From: Heterostelium album PN500
Lineage: Eukaryota; Evosea; Eumycetozoa; Acytosteliales; Acytosteliaceae
DNA length: 64,000 nucleotides
Direction of reading: 5' to 3'
NCBI RefSeq assembly: GCF_000004825.1
Contig: NW_008805067.1
Coordinates: 434,001-498,000 of the forward strand
The notes below the pieces were generated by a model. It saw nothing but the letters and a program-made list of their open reading frames with translations. It was not told the DNA's origin and searched no databases. Shown here one piece after another: positions 45,801-58,065 of the stretch. Made by a program: the position numbers and the translations under genes. Every line of letters starts with the position of its first letter. The stretch's first letter is position 1.

Positions 45801-46293
45801 GAATCAGCAGATAAACCAACCACTATGAAATGTTCAATTAGATTACCATCTCTATATGCTTTGCTATTACCACCTAGAGTAAATGATTTAGTTGTACTAA
45901 AATAGATTATAATTGTTGATGGTAAAATGATAGAAAGCAATGTAAGTATATTTAATGAATGAGTGATAAGTTTGTTGATTGTGATTATTACTCTATATTC
46001 TTTGCTGAAGTATTTAGATCATCATTGTTTGAATCTATAATTTCATTATTATTACTCTGTTCACTAATAGCATTATCATTTTTGTGATTTTCAATATTTT
46101 GTAACTTTTCTTGTTGAGTCTCCAAATTTGCGATGTTCAAAGATTCATTTGGATGTAATTTTACATTGTTGTGATTCGGTGTTTCTACTATTAGCTTTGG
46201 TACTTCTTGTTGTTGTTGTTCTTGTTCAACAACTATTTTAATATTATTATTACTATGACCATTTATTTTATTATCTTCAACTGATTCAATCAT
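42847..46293 (-). CDS. DENN-domain protein, probable Rab GEF
   Basis: Seven exons (46293-45992, 45896-45732, 45666-43759, 43690-43596, 43516-43242, 43169-43029, 42954-42847) give 997 residues in phase. Residues 1-100 are Asn/Gln-rich. The upstream DENN part has EHFIVVGLSADSPIG, ILYSYPPERV and CYCVISRFPFFKAHFDFIYS. A long Ser/Asn/Pro-rich insert (about residues 290-660) follows, which is unusual in size. The central DENN part then reads CILLEKFIIVTSRNIGLIS, FIPLLKPYVYQGAFIPILPQ and LDVLHCPIPYVIGI, the typical LLE...V.S and PFIP.LP...APVPY signature. The chain ends with a dDENN-like FIDQFLNSQLFTSHTELLFG. DENN proteins exchange GDP for GTP on Rab proteins at membranes. The subgroup (DENND1 to DENND6 type) cannot be fixed from motifs alone. 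Confidence 0.85.
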
Positions 46294-47699
46294 TATTTTA
46301 AAAAGTATAAAATAACAATAACTTTTATGATTCTAGAAATCCAAACAACACTAACCAAAATATCTGTAATATCTATAAAAACAAGATTCCAAAATATGAA
46401 AATCTCTCTATAAATATATATAAATATAAATAAACTATAAAAATAATATAAATTAATATTATTATTTCAATTAAATAGTGTCTTTGAGTAGTTGTATATC
46501 AAATAAGAGTGGAATTGGAAGTGCTTTGTTCAAAACAAACTATTATAATAATAATAATAATAATAAATAATTATATATATGATGTGTACAATATATTAAA
46601 AATAATTATATTTGGTTTATTTACATAAATTAGTCAGATAAATTAAAATCAATTATTGTTATTTTGCAAAGTTATTATTATTATTGCTTGGTTGCACTAG
46701 TTCTTCCTACACTGCACTTCTCGCCTATTTTCTATTTGTTTACTGGTTTGTTTGTTTGTTGTTGCAATACATAATTTAAATTGATGAATTAATACTTTCA
46801 TCTGTTACATACATTTTGAGGTTGTTGTTATTATGTTTGGTGTTTTTAGTGTGTGTGTGTGTGTGTTTAGTTTATTTGTATGAGCACATTGTGTTCTAAA
46901 TTGTGTGTATGTACTATGTGTTAAACTTTGCTTTGTGTTTTGCTTTGCATACAAGTAAAACACTCACTCATATACATTACTCAACCAATAAGATACATAG
47001 ATAAATAGATAGACAGATGGATATCAACAAAACAAAATAAAAAGATGGAAATCATCAAAAAAAACAAAAAAAAAATAGTAAAAAAAAAAAACTAAAAAAA
47101 TAGTTTACAAAGATAAAGATAGAAATGATCTTGAACATCTTTGAGTCAAGTCTGAGAAGATTGATGTCAACCAACAACATCATCATCTTTCACAACAATG
47201 AAATTCGATTTATATTTTTGTTACTTACCTAAATTTAAATATTTCTAACCAAATAAACTATACACTAAAATATTAATAAAGAATAAAATGAAAAAGAAAT
47301 AACTAACAAATAAACAAATAAATGAAATAATCAAATAAAACTTTTTAGTAAAACAAAACGAAAAAATTATGAAATTTGCAAATTTAATATAACAAAAAAA
47401 AAAAAAAAATCATATGACTCTTGGTGGTTGGTTGTGGTTAATCCCAATGAGAAGAAAGACTTGTTTGAAAATTTCATTTTCACCGAATGACATTTAAAGA
47501 ATAAAATTAAAAAAAGAATAAATTTGTTCTTTGAATAGATTAATATAACAAGTAAATTTATTATATTATATATGAAGTAATTATTTAAAATAAAAGTTTA
47601 TTGAAATAACTTTTTAAAAGTAAAATGATAAATAATTATACTATTTTAATTGAAATATCTTGAATAGAATTTAAATTGGATATTCTAAAGTTGATTATG
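46294..47699. other. Gene-poor AT-rich spacer
   Basis: 1.4 kb of AT-rich DNA upstream of the DENN gene, with a GT microsatellite at about 46851-46866 and several A runs. I see no coding sequence. Confidence 0.5.
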
Positions 47700-48058
47700 C
47701 TATGATAGAGGTATTGTTTCAGACTGTACTGGGTTGTATTCGACTAATTTGTAATAATCAAGGTTCGAATTTTGATTGCTTTGACCCTACACATATAAAT
47801 CTCGATTGTTTTCCCAGAAAATAGGTATCTTCACCATAAACTACTAATCTAGTAATATAATACCTGTTAGAATTATCTGAATGTACTGCAAAGAATACAA
47901 AATAAAAAGGATCTAGGAATTAGCTTGCTTCGGAATGGCATTGAATCTTTGTTGTAGGCATTGAGTTATCCACTCATAGAATGATTCCTAAATCCTTAAA
48001 GATTAAAACTTTACTTCCAATCATTTCAAATCTACTTATCTACCTGTTCAGAACTCAT
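47700..48058 (-). pseudogene. Decayed or unannotated small gene
   Basis: Minus-strand coding islands with much higher G+C than their surroundings. A first exon 48058-48044 (ATG, five codons, then GTAGAT) is followed by 47987-47913, which encodes ESFYEWITQCLQQRFNAIPK and then reaches a stop. A third island at 47885-47700 follows a good TTTGCAG acceptor and encodes RYYITRLVVYGEDTYFLGKQ with SRFICVGSKQSKFEP. It then needs a one-base frame change to continue as YYKLVEYNPVQSETIPL before a stop. The second and third islands are not joined by a normal donor. I do not recognise the protein. It reads as a recently broken host gene, or a live gene with sequence errors. Confidence 0.5.
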
Positions 48059-48066
48059 GTTGTTGA

Positions 48067-48300
48067 ACAAGTTTACCTAAAATTAATGTAACAATAATTG
48101 GATCGCGTTCTGTTGACAATATTCTGATCGAAAAATTCCACCCGATCTTTCTTGAGCTATTCAAAATCGACCAACATCGAGAGATATCACTGCGGTAAGT
48201 CCTCACAGGATTAACATTCCGAAACAAGCATCTGGAGTTAGAATATTTAGAGATGTTTCAAACTGTATGGAAATGCTACATCATCACAACAATGAAATAA
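48067..48300 (+). pseudogene. G+C-rich coding relic, strand uncertain
   Basis: About 75 codons in one plus-strand frame with a single internal stop. Words include SLPKINVTIIGSRSVDNILI, EKFHPIFLELFKIDQHREI and LTFRNKHLELEYLEMFQTVW. Base composition is about 40% G+C against about 20% in the flanks. The minus strand also has a long open stretch (SRCWSILNSSRKIGWNFSI), so the strand is uncertain. No family recognised. Probably a gene fragment. Confidence 0.4.
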
Positions 48301-48750
48301 ATATATATATTAATGTTAAGAATCTAAAATTAATGTCAAGAATTGGAATGAAGGTGACCTCAAAGTTTGTCGAAATTCTATTTTTAAAAAATAAATTAAA
48401 ATAAATTAAAAAACAACATGAACCAAAAACCAAAGGAATGGCGAATCAATATATTCCTAAAAAGGAAGTTACAACAGAGATGTGGGTGGTTTATTTAATA
48501 TAAACTTAATTGATGTGTAATTACCCAAACGATCAAAAAGAGTGGTTATATGTGTGTGCTTTTAAGTTGTGGGCTAGTAATTTTTATTTTTCAAATTTCT
48601 TTTTTTTTTTTGATAGATTTTTAAAATTTTTTAATTTTTCGTTAACCAGAGAATAATTATTGCGATGGTGAACTATTGGGGTAGTGGGTGAGTTTTTGAC
48701 TTATTTTATGATCAAATATTTTTTTTTTGTTTTTTTTTTTGTCTTGTTCA

Positions 48751-49078
48751 TCAGTTTCCTTCGTGATGATGGACTGTTGCCTGAGAATGCTGTTGTAGAA
48801 GATCATTCATCAATGAATTCATTGTTCTTTTTGCTTGATGAATCGCATTTTTCATCATTGTTTGTTGGATGTCAATTCGCAGTGTGGGGGCATTAATCTA
48901 TGATTCAAGTTAATCAGCGAGGGTAATCAATGTCAGAGAGGACACTGATTTCTTCGAAAATAGAACACTGATGTTGGCAAGTTCATATGGTTTGATAGAA
49001 CCCACAACAATATTGATTAATGAGATGTTTTGAAAATCGAGAGTACCGCTGCGAGCTTTCACCGTTTTAAACAACCAC
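48751..49078 (-). pseudogene. Decayed gene fragment (3' part of an unrecognised family)
   Basis: One minus-strand frame of about 105 codons reads KARSGTLDFQNISLINIVVG, KPYELANISVLFSKKSVSSL and TLITLAD. After two stops five codons apart it continues in the same frame with APTLRIDIQQTMMKNAIHQA and AKRTMNSLMNDLLQQHSQAT. The regular spacing of leucines and isoleucines is LRR-like. Codon-like composition on both sides of the stops marks a dead copy. The upstream part of the gene is not visible. Confidence 0.55.
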
Positions 49079-50359
49079 AAAACACCAGACCATATAGATA
49101 TAAATAATATAAATAGTCAACAATTGAGTTTTTACCAACCAATTAAACAATTATTTATTTATACATTTATATTTTTCTACCTTCTTTAAAAATAGAGATT
49201 ATAAATTATAAATAATAAGTTAATTTAGAATAGTTTACAATAAAAAAAGATAATTATAAAAAGATAGATAGAAATTTATTTATGGAGATCATTAAATTCC
49301 TTTAATATCTGACCTGTAACCATTTACCAATAAAAATAACAAATATTATTAATAAAAAAAGTATGAACATCAAATTACTCAATTCACATACATATGATTT
49401 TACCACTTTTCATCAAAAACCAATTTATATTCTTTTGATTCCACCCCAAACAAATAACATCATAAATCTTTTAAATTTCAAATTTTTATTATAATTCTAT
49501 TTATTTTTATTTATAATTATCATTTTAATATAAATTACAATTGTTTTTATTTTTTTAAAATTACTGTCTACAACAAAATAATAAAAACAATAGTAAATAT
49601 ATTTTTTATATTTCGTTAAACAATAAATTATTGAATGTTTTAAAAATTGTTCATCTTTATATTTTATTTTTAGTTTGAGATTTCAACCTCAAAGTAAAAC
49701 AATAAATACAAACAATCAGTAAATCATATTCATAGAATCATAAAAACATCAACAATTGTTGGAAAGACTCAGTAAATCATTATTTCTAAATAGAATATTA
49801 ATAGTCAAATTGTCGTGATTGTTTTATTTTAGTTTTAGAACCAACATACATTAATAATGTTGTAACCCCCAATCCGCACCAACAAAAAGGAAAAACCAAA
49901 CCACTAAAAAAAAAAAATCGACCAAAAAAACCAAAAAACAACAACATATTGAATTTTCAAGATATTTTTTTGCGCAGTAATTTTGACACTTTCATTAGTT
50001 TTAAATTTAGAATTCAAATTATAGGGGAGGGCAAAATCAAGTTAACTCAAGAATAGCTTCTTTATCAAGTAAGGCAACTCCATAACACATCTACTTCAAA
50101 CCGGTTTGGATCTGAATAATAATAATCCATCTTTTCTTTTTTATTCTTTTTCTTTTTATTTTTTTCCCTCAAAAAATTAATTCTTTTTCTTTTTTTTATT
50201 CTACACATAAATATCTAAAATCTAACCTTTCATTTTTAAAGAAACAAAAAAATCATTTATAACTATCTATTTATATATCTTATAAATTATATTTATATAT
50301 TTCACTTGTTTAATTTTAAAATTTAAACTAAATTAATTTCCAAATATTTCCTGATAGTT
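49079..50359. other. AT-rich spacer upstream of the GATA factor
   Basis: 1.3 kb of AT-rich DNA, likely 5' regulatory region and leader of the GATA gene. No coding sequence seen. Confidence 0.5.
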
Positions 50360-52163
50360 ATGGAAATTGTACATTCACATTTTCAGCTTCATATTCATAA
50401 TCAAATGTTACCGTTTTCAAATCAGTCAACATATCCTGTTGAACAATATATTAAAGAAAATACCAATTTAAATATTAGCAACAATCAAAAGAATATTCAA
50501 TTAAATCAACAATTTATACAACAGCAACAACAACAATTTCCACCATTATCACCACCAGAATATTTAGATAATCAACCACTACATCATAGTAATAATAATA
50601 GTCATCCAAATATTCAATCACATAATACTAATAATAATCAATTTCCAAATCTATCAACAACACCACCTCTTGATCAAAATTATCAATATCATCAACAACA
50701 ACATCATCACCATCAACAACAACAGTTTCCTCCACAACCATTTTATCATCCAATTAATTTTCCGAGTTCATCATCTAATAGTAATAACTATCAAACATTT
50801 ACATCATCTACATCTCCAACAACTTCACCAACTTGTAACTACAATGTAAATACAAATTCACCACCCCAGCAACACCTACTATATAGTAGTAACAATAGTG
50901 TTATACTAGATGGTAGCAATGATGCTCTCTCACTCAACAATTCTTCATCATCATACTCACTTTCACCACAATTGTATTCAACACCATCATCACCACCTTT
51001 AAACTTGGGTACTTTAATTTTAAATCAATTTTCTCATAATCATAATCCAAACATCGTCAATCACAATAATAACTTGAATAATAACTTGAATAATAATAAC
51101 AATATACACAATATTAATACACATACATACAGTAATTTATCAACACCTAATTTAATATCATTATCATCAACAAATGATATATTACCAACACCATCATCAA
51201 CATTTTCAAATGTAACATCAACCACCACAACAACAACAACCACAAATTCAAATCATGATGAAACAATGGCACAATCTTTAATTAGTATAGCATCTGACGA
51301 TGCCAATCTTGAACTGATTAGAAAGAAGCTGAGCAAAGGTTTCCATGGTATGATCACCAATCTTTTGCCACTCTGTGAGGAAATAGACAAACTTCGCGGT
51401 GCCACCAAAGAGAAGAACGATAAAATGACTGAGCTTCACGAGAGAGTCAATTTAGTTATCAAAAAGATCTACAAAGAAAAGAAGAACAAATTACCATTTC
51501 CAGTGAAAACCAACGAGAAAAAAGAGTAAGTAAATAAATAAATAAATACAGAATCAAAACTATTTATTAATAAAATTATTAACATTTTTTTCTTTATTTT
51601 TATAGATATATTGATCTGAGGCCTAGAAGAAAGAGAAAGATGAATGTAAAATATAAAGAGAATGAAGAGGATATGCAGTGTCAAAGGTATGAACAATTGT
51701 TAATAATATTAAAATAATTGTTGTTGTACCATGTTTTTTAATTTTAATCTTATTTATTTATTTATTTTTTTTCAGATGCGGTGTAACCGAGTCACCAGAG
51801 TGGAGAAAAGGCCCAGATGGTTGTAAGTCTTTGTGTAATGCCTGTGGACTCTACTATGCCAAAGCCAAAAGAAAGGAGAAAGAGAGTGCACTCAACCAAA
51901 TTCAAATGCAATCGGCATCCACCAACAACACTACCGGAACACCATTCACCGGTCACACTTCCAACTCCATCAATATTCACAATTTGATCAACAAAAGTGG
52001 TGGTAATGTACCTGCTGTAACAACATCAACAACAACAACAACAAAAACTACAACTGGTCGTACCGATTTAACAAATGCCACACCCAAAAGCAAACAAAAC
52101 GATAATAGTAATAACAATAACAATCAGAGTAGTAGCGGTAGTGAATCAAGTGAATCCGAGTGA
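50360..52163 (+). CDS. GATA zinc-finger transcription factor
   Basis: Three exons (50360-51525, 51606-51686, 51776-52163) give 544 residues in phase. Residues 1-310 are Gln/Asn/His/Ser-rich. A helical stretch (about 315-385) with [16 protein letters not shown] and [19 protein letters not shown] may be a coiled coil. The basic [14 protein letters not shown] follows. The single GATA finger has [18 protein letters not shown] then [17 protein letters not shown]. This is C-x2-C-x17-C-x2-C with the conserved TPxWR replaced by SPEWR, and a basic tail after the last Cys. The finger is split by an intron right after the first two Cys positions begin. GATA factors bind (A/T)GATA(A/G) in the nucleus. 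Dictyostelids have many (gta genes) that steer development; I cannot assign which. Confidence 0.95.
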
Positions 52164-52954
52164 AAACAATCAACAAAACAAAACTTATTCTTTTGAATAA
52201 AAATGAATAAGATTTTAAAAATCAAAAAAAAATATTATTATAAAATTAAATTTATTATTATATTTATAAAAAAAAAAAAAGATAGGTATATATTTGGGTT
52301 ATAATAATTCTTTTAAAACTGACCTAAAAATTAAATGAATGAACTGAATTAATTTGACTTCGTGTCTAATAAAATTTGTCTGTTTTTTTTTTTTTGGTAA
52401 AATTAATAAACCAGTTAAACAGTTCAGTTATTATTTATTAATAAATTCAAGTTATTTTATTTTTTTTAATTTATTTTTATTATCTTTTTTTATTTTCCTT
52501 TCGATTATTCAACATCATATCATATTCGATAAACACATCATAAATTAATAATAATATTTAATTTTTCCACAACACACACTATCAATCTTCATAAAATCAC
52601 ATATTTATTTTACTTACGATTCAATTCTATTCTTTCTATTTTTACTCTTTTTTCATTTATTTATATTTTTCTATTTGAAATCATCAATAAATGTCATACT
52701 ACAAATCAAAGTTTTGTATAGATAATAAATAATATAGATAATATACAGATTAGTTAGTAATAGATAGATTTGATTTCATATTAAATTTGTGAACTTCTTC
52801 ACCTATCACTTCATATTTCATTTGTAAATACAACATACATCTCTTTTTTATTTTATTTTATTTTAGTTTTTAAAGATATATATATATATAAGGTCTAGTT
52901 TACTTTATATATATATATATATATATTAATATAGTATATAGATAGGTATAAAGA
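52164..52954. other. Intergenic spacer
   Basis: AT-rich spacer between the GATA factor stop and the glycosyltransferase start. It has TA runs at about 52876-52890 and 52906-52925. No gene supported. Confidence 0.5.
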
Positions 52955-54242
52955 ATGCAATTTAAACCTTTGGTGATAGGTAATACTCTTTTACTTTATA
53001 ATATATGATCATCATCGAATTGATCATTATTAGTTCAACAATGAATATCAATATTGATATTAATACTATTTGAATATTATAGCTTGTTTAATAGTTTTGA
53101 TTGTTGGTGCGATTGGACATGTTTCATATTTTTATACAGATTTATTCACAAACAATGTGACGATAAGTGAAATGACATCGGATCAGCGAGAGGAGCTCAT
53201 CCAGTCGACATCAAAGAAACATAATATTCGACCAACTATTTTCGTATCGATGGCGGCATACAGAGACAAGTTCTGCTCGGACACACTCAACTATCTATTC
53301 GAGAATGCACAGCATCCAGAGAATGTATTTGTTGGTCTGGTCGATCAAGGTTCGGAACTACTCGATCAAGAAACCACACCAAAATATCCAGACTGGCCAA
53401 ACTCTCATTGCTATCGCGGCTTGAATCTGCCGCCAGAACTCGTCAAGACAAACATCCGGCGTGTAGCAATGGAAATCAAAGATTCGGCAGGTCCCACCAA
53501 AGCGCGTTACGAAGCGTCGCTACTCTATAGGAACGAGACCTACTACATGCAGATCGACAGTCATTTGCGATTCATTAAACACTGGGATACCTATATCCTC
53601 TCGAATCACTGGTCGCTAAGAGACTTGGCGCCAGCCGGAAAGAATGGAATTCCGCGCGCCATCCTCTCACACTATCCACCACCCTACGAAGCCGATACGC
53701 CAGGACTTCCACACGACGATCAATCGCAAGTTCCCAAGCTGTGTAAGGCGGTGTTTAACGGTCGTGGACTGATAACATTCAACGCCTACACACTGCGGGC
53801 AACCAAGATTCCCGCAGAGTCGCCATTCGTCGCCGCCGGATTCTTTTTCGGAACCGGTGAATTCCTCGAGACCGTTCCATACGACCCACATCTCCCAAAT
53901 ATGTTTGAGGGTGAAGAGATTCTACATACCGTTCGTATGTATGTCAATGGCTATCGATTCTTTGCACCGACAATCAATATTTGCTATCACTACTACACAA
54001 GACAAGGACAACCAAAGTTCTGGGAGGACAACAATAAGTACTGGGTCGATATGCAAAACAGCGTCGATCGTGCCAAATATATTTTAGGACTCAACAACAC
54101 AGAACTCGATCTTTCACAAGCGAAATATCAAGATATCGATCGATACAACATTGAAAACAAGACTTTGGTTTCAGAATATTGGAAACATTATGAAATCGAT
54201 TTTGAAAAGAATGAAATGAATTATCAAAAATGGTGCGATTAA
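52955..54242 (+). CDS. Type II membrane glycosyltransferase, GlcNAc-transferase family (Skp1 Gnt1-like)
   Basis: Two exons (52955-52979, 53083-54242) give 394 residues. A short cytosolic start (MQFKPLVIA) runs into a signal anchor CLIVLIVGAIGHVSYFY, placing the enzyme in the Golgi or secretory path. The catalytic region starts TIFVSMAAYRDKFCSDTLNY. It includes VFVGLVDQGSELLDQ, GPTKARYEASLLYRNETYYM and the metal-binding DSH motif in QIDSHLRFIKHWD. It goes on to AAGFFFGTGEFLETVPYDP and EGEEILHTVRMYVNGYRFF. This order matches the GlcNAc glycosyltransferase family typified by the Dictyostelium Skp1 hydroxyproline GlcNAc-transferase. Skp1 Gnt1 is cytosolic and lacks an anchor, so this member is a secretory-pathway relative, and its acceptor is unknown. 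The body is more G+C-rich than its neighbours. Confidence 0.9.
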
Positions 54243-54558
54243 TAATTGTTATTTTTTTTAATTTGAAACATTTAATGCATTTTTCCAACAATTTGTCAAA
54301 ATCGATTGTCATATTATTAATAAAAGAAATATATTAAAAAAAATTATCAAATCTGGTTTTTAAAAATTAGACTAAAAATATGATCATGAACCGACAAACA
54401 CCATTTATTAAAATTTTCTTGGTTTTGACACCATTTTTAAAAATCTTTTTTTTTCTCAGATTTTACAACTATTTTTTAATTTAAATAAAAAAACTGTTCA
54501 TTTACATAATTGTATTATTTAGAAAATTAATTAAACATATAAATATATATAAACAAAA

Positions 54559-55959
54559 ATGATTAGTAATAATGATAGTATTGTAGAGAAGATTGGTTCG
54601 ATTTCAATTGAAAATAATGATAAACCAACAACAACAACAACAACAAAAGAAATAAATGATATACCAACAGAATCTAATGTCAATGTTGATGATGTAGAAG
54701 AAGAAGATGCTCAAGATGCATCGGACCGTGTTTTGGCTTATGTAGAAAAGATTGTATCATTAGAGCCAATTGCCGGTGCTGATGTCATAGAAATCGCAAC
54801 TGTCCTCGGATGGAAAGTCATCGTCAAGAAAGGTCTTTATGCCGTAGGTGATTTAGTAGTTTATGTAGAGATTGACTCAATCTTACCACCATGGCCATAT
54901 TTCATCAATGATAAATTAGATAAATGTAACTTTAGAATTAAAACTATCAAATTACGTGGTCAAATTTCACAAGGTAAGTACTTCATAGAGCAATCAAATC
55001 AAGTGAAATCAAATCAAATGAATGAAATGAAATCAAATTCTAATAATCTTTAAATCTAGGATATTGTATTCCAATTAAAGAATTATTAAATCATCCAAAT
55101 AAAAAGTTGACACCAGTTTATTGTGTCGATGGTCAGGTGGAATCTGGATTAAAGTCAATCAGGAGATTGTCGGATCCGGTATTGCAAAATGGTGATTTCG
55201 ATTATTCTTTGGAAATTAAATCCAATATGACAGAGTTGATTGGTATCAAAAAAATATGTGGAGCGTGTTGTTGGTGGAGGTGGCGGAAGCATCTTCTCGG
55301 CCACTAATCGTAGTTTGAAGACATTCCCATCATTCATTAAAAAGTCAGACCAGCCAAGAATACAGAACCTTCCACTCTATCCAACAACCTATGCTCATGT
55401 CGAGTTTGAGGTTACCGAGAAGTTAGAGGGTTCTTCAGTAACAGTATATCACTACAAGGGTGTCAACGGTACATGTTCTCGTAACTTTGAGCTGAACTTT
55501 GAGAACTGCCAGAAGCAGTCGGAAATCAAAGATGTTCTTGTCGACAAGATGAAGTTGTACGATCGTTTGGATAAGTTGAATTTGAACATTGCACTCCAGG
55601 GCGAGTTCATCGGACCAAAAGTACAAGGAAATATTTATGGTATTTTAGAGTTGTGTTGGCGATGCTTTGATATTTGGATGATCGATCAAAATCGTTATGC
55701 AACTCACGCCGAAAGAGTTGATATCATGGAGAAATTGGGATTACCATGGTCTGACTATGGTGTTCCATATCTCGGAACATACAAATTGGAGGGCAAGACT
55801 CTAAAGGATATCTTGGAGATGGCCAATGGATTCTCTCAACTCAAAGGATCGAAACCAAAGGTATTGAGAGAGGGTATCGTTTTCAAATCAACTACCGTCG
55901 AAAACAATAGTATCATTACATTTAAAGCTATTTCAAACCAATATTTATTAAAGAAATAG
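54559..55959 (+). CDS. RNA ligase, DraRnl (Rnl5) type; one frame break in an A run
   Basis: Two exons (54559-54973, 55060-55959). After a 55-residue acidic Thr-rich leader comes an N-terminal OB-like module: VLAYVEKIVSLEPIAGADVI, EIATVLGWKVIVKKG, GDLVVYVEIDSILP. This arrangement is known from the Deinococcus DRB0094 ligase. The nucleotidyltransferase core has motif I TEKLEGSSVTVY with the adenylated Lys, motif III LQGEFIGPKVQGN, motif IV REGIVFKS and motif V TFKAISNQYLL. The reaction is ATP-dependent sealing of 3'-OH/5'-phosphate RNA ends, probably in RNA repair. The exon lengths sum to 3n+1. The frame is lost at a run of seven A (55248-55254) and regained if one A is absent. That points to a homopolymer sequencing error or a recent null allele, because both sides are otherwise intact. 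Family presence in eukaryotes is patchy. Confidence 0.9.
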
Positions 55960-56208
55960 AGTTAAAATAAACAATATATTATAATAAAAAGTGCAACTAT
56001 TCATTCAAATCTTTAATATTTATTTATAAACATTATCAAGCTTTTATCTAGATTTTTATTGAATATTGCTTATAGGTTGTAGGTTATTTAACAAATATGA
56101 GATTATTGTAACCATTTTAAACAAGTAGTTAAATTCTCAAAAGTTATAGTAGTTTTGATAATTAGATCCTAAAAAATTAATAGAACTCAGCAAAAAAAAA
56201 ACACTTTT

Positions 56209-58065
56209 TTATTCTTTTTTGAAAAGAATCAATGGGTTCATTGGAACTAAAGTCTGTGGATAGTCATATCCAAATTGAATATGATTGATATTACGATGAG
56301 TTTCATCTACACCTATATGATCAAGTGTTTTCTTTGAAGATTCTGGTATGACTGGGCTGAGAAGTAGTGCAATCGTTCTAATACATTCCAATAGTATATA
56401 CATTATATCGTTGAGTCGCATTAGGTCACCTGCTTGTTTGCCTGGTTTTGGTACGAGTGTCCATGGTTTTGTTTGCTCCACAAAGTTGTTGGTTGCATAG
56501 GTAAAGTTAATGACCTCATAGATACCAGACTTGATATCACCGCATTTGTAATGTTGATTCACAAGACTTACGAGCTGCTGCATTTGTTCGATGATTCTCA
56601 AAGAGTTTGGTTCCTGTGCTGTGGCAGCGAATGTCTGTGACAAGCAAGTTGGCCATGCTCTGCTCGGATGTAGTGCTTTGGCTGTACAACGTGTCACCAA
56701 GTTACCGAAAGTATCCGCGAGGTCTGCAGTGATACGCGATCTCACTTCGAGATCCGACCAATCACCGTCGTTCTCCAGTCCACCACCTTTCAGCAGGAAA
56801 TAACGAACACCTTCGATACCGTATTTCTCGGCGATGTCGAACGGGCTGATCACATTACCTCTACTCTTTGACATCTTGACTCGCTCCACTGTCCAATGTG
56901 CATGTGTAACTATGCTGTGTGGCAGCTTCAGACCTGTACCGAGAAGGAATGCTGGCCAGTAGATCGAATGAAACTTTAAGATATCTTTACCGATGACGTG
57001 TGTAACATCGGTGTGATTCCAAGCAATGTCGGTACCGTCAGCAGAACGAGCTTTGAAACCACCTGCAACCGTCAGATAGTTAGTGAGAGCGTCTAGCCAT
57101 ACATAGATCGACTGTGATTCGTCGTTGGGTACTCTTATTCCCCAAGGTAATCTTGAAGATGGACGTGAAACCGAAAGATCTTTCAAGTGTGGAAGGTAAG
57201 AGCGTGCCTGTAGATTCCAACTCTCTGGATATAAAGGATTTTTCGATAGCCAATTGTCTATCGGTTTCAAAAAGTCTGTCAATTTGAACATATAGTTACT
57301 TTCACTGACCCATTCACAAGGATTACCCGATTCTATACTGAGTTTGCATGGCTTTGATACAGGGTTCTGTGGTGTAACCGGTGACATTCCATCTTGTACT
57401 TGATCATTGGTCAAAAACGCTTCATCCGATACACAATACCAACCTTCATAGCTACCTTTATATATCAGACCATTTCCATCTAATTTATTCCACATATCAT
57501 GAACTACATTCTTGTGTCGTTGTTCTGTCGTTCTAATATAATCGTCATATGATATACCGAATTGATCAAATGATTTCCTAAACTTTGTTTATTTGATTGA
57601 TTAATAATGATAATTCAAATGATATCATTATATTAAATGATTACCTACAACACCAGATATTTCATCACAATAAACAATATTATCTTTTTGAGCTTTCTTT
57701 GCAGCATCTTGTACTTTTTGACCGTGTTCATCGGTACCGGTCATGTAGAGTACTTTATCATTGCAGAATCTGTTCCATCTAGCTATGGCATCACCCAATA
57801 CCGATGTATAGAGATGACCTATGTGTGGTGTACCATTAACATAGAATATAGGTGTTGTTATTAATTTATTATTCAATTGATGACTGCTGTTGTTATGACT
57901 GCTACTATAGTTATCATTTATTTTGTTGTGATTACTGTTGTTGTTGTGGTTGTTATTGATAGTATCTGAATGATTGATTGATGTTGAAGTATAAAATGAT
58001 TGACATCTAACAGTTTGATAATAGCTAGTTAAATATCTGTTTGTAATTCTATGGATATTTAACAT
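56209..58065 (-). CDS. Mitochondrial methionyl-tRNA synthetase
   Basis: Two exons (58065-57649, 57582-56209) give 596 residues in phase. The N-terminus (MLNIHRITNRYLTSYYQTVR) is basic and free of acidic residues, as in a mitochondrial targeting peptide, and an Asn/His-rich linker follows. The class I catalytic domain shows TTPIFYVNGTPHIGHLYTS (HIGH motif), GTDEHGQKVQ, IRTTEQRHKNVV and YEGWYCVSDEAFL. It continues with SWNLQARSYLPHLKDLSVSR, IYVWLDALTNYLT and VKMSKSRGNVI with the KMSKS loop. It ends in an anticodon-binding helical domain. The Cys pair of the zinc knuckle is absent, which fits the bacterial/mitochondrial MetRS1 type. Reaction: Met + ATP + tRNA-Met to Met-tRNA-Met. It is convergent with the RNA ligase, 250 bp between stops. 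Donor choice at exon 1 (GTAGGT) is set by the reading frame. Confidence 0.95.

Noticed and set aside
48684-48896. 70-codon plus-strand frame ending in FLLDESHFSSLFVGCQ
   Set aside because: Antisense to the decayed minus-strand fragment at 48751-49078, which has the better coding pattern; its N-terminal half is a T-rich tract.
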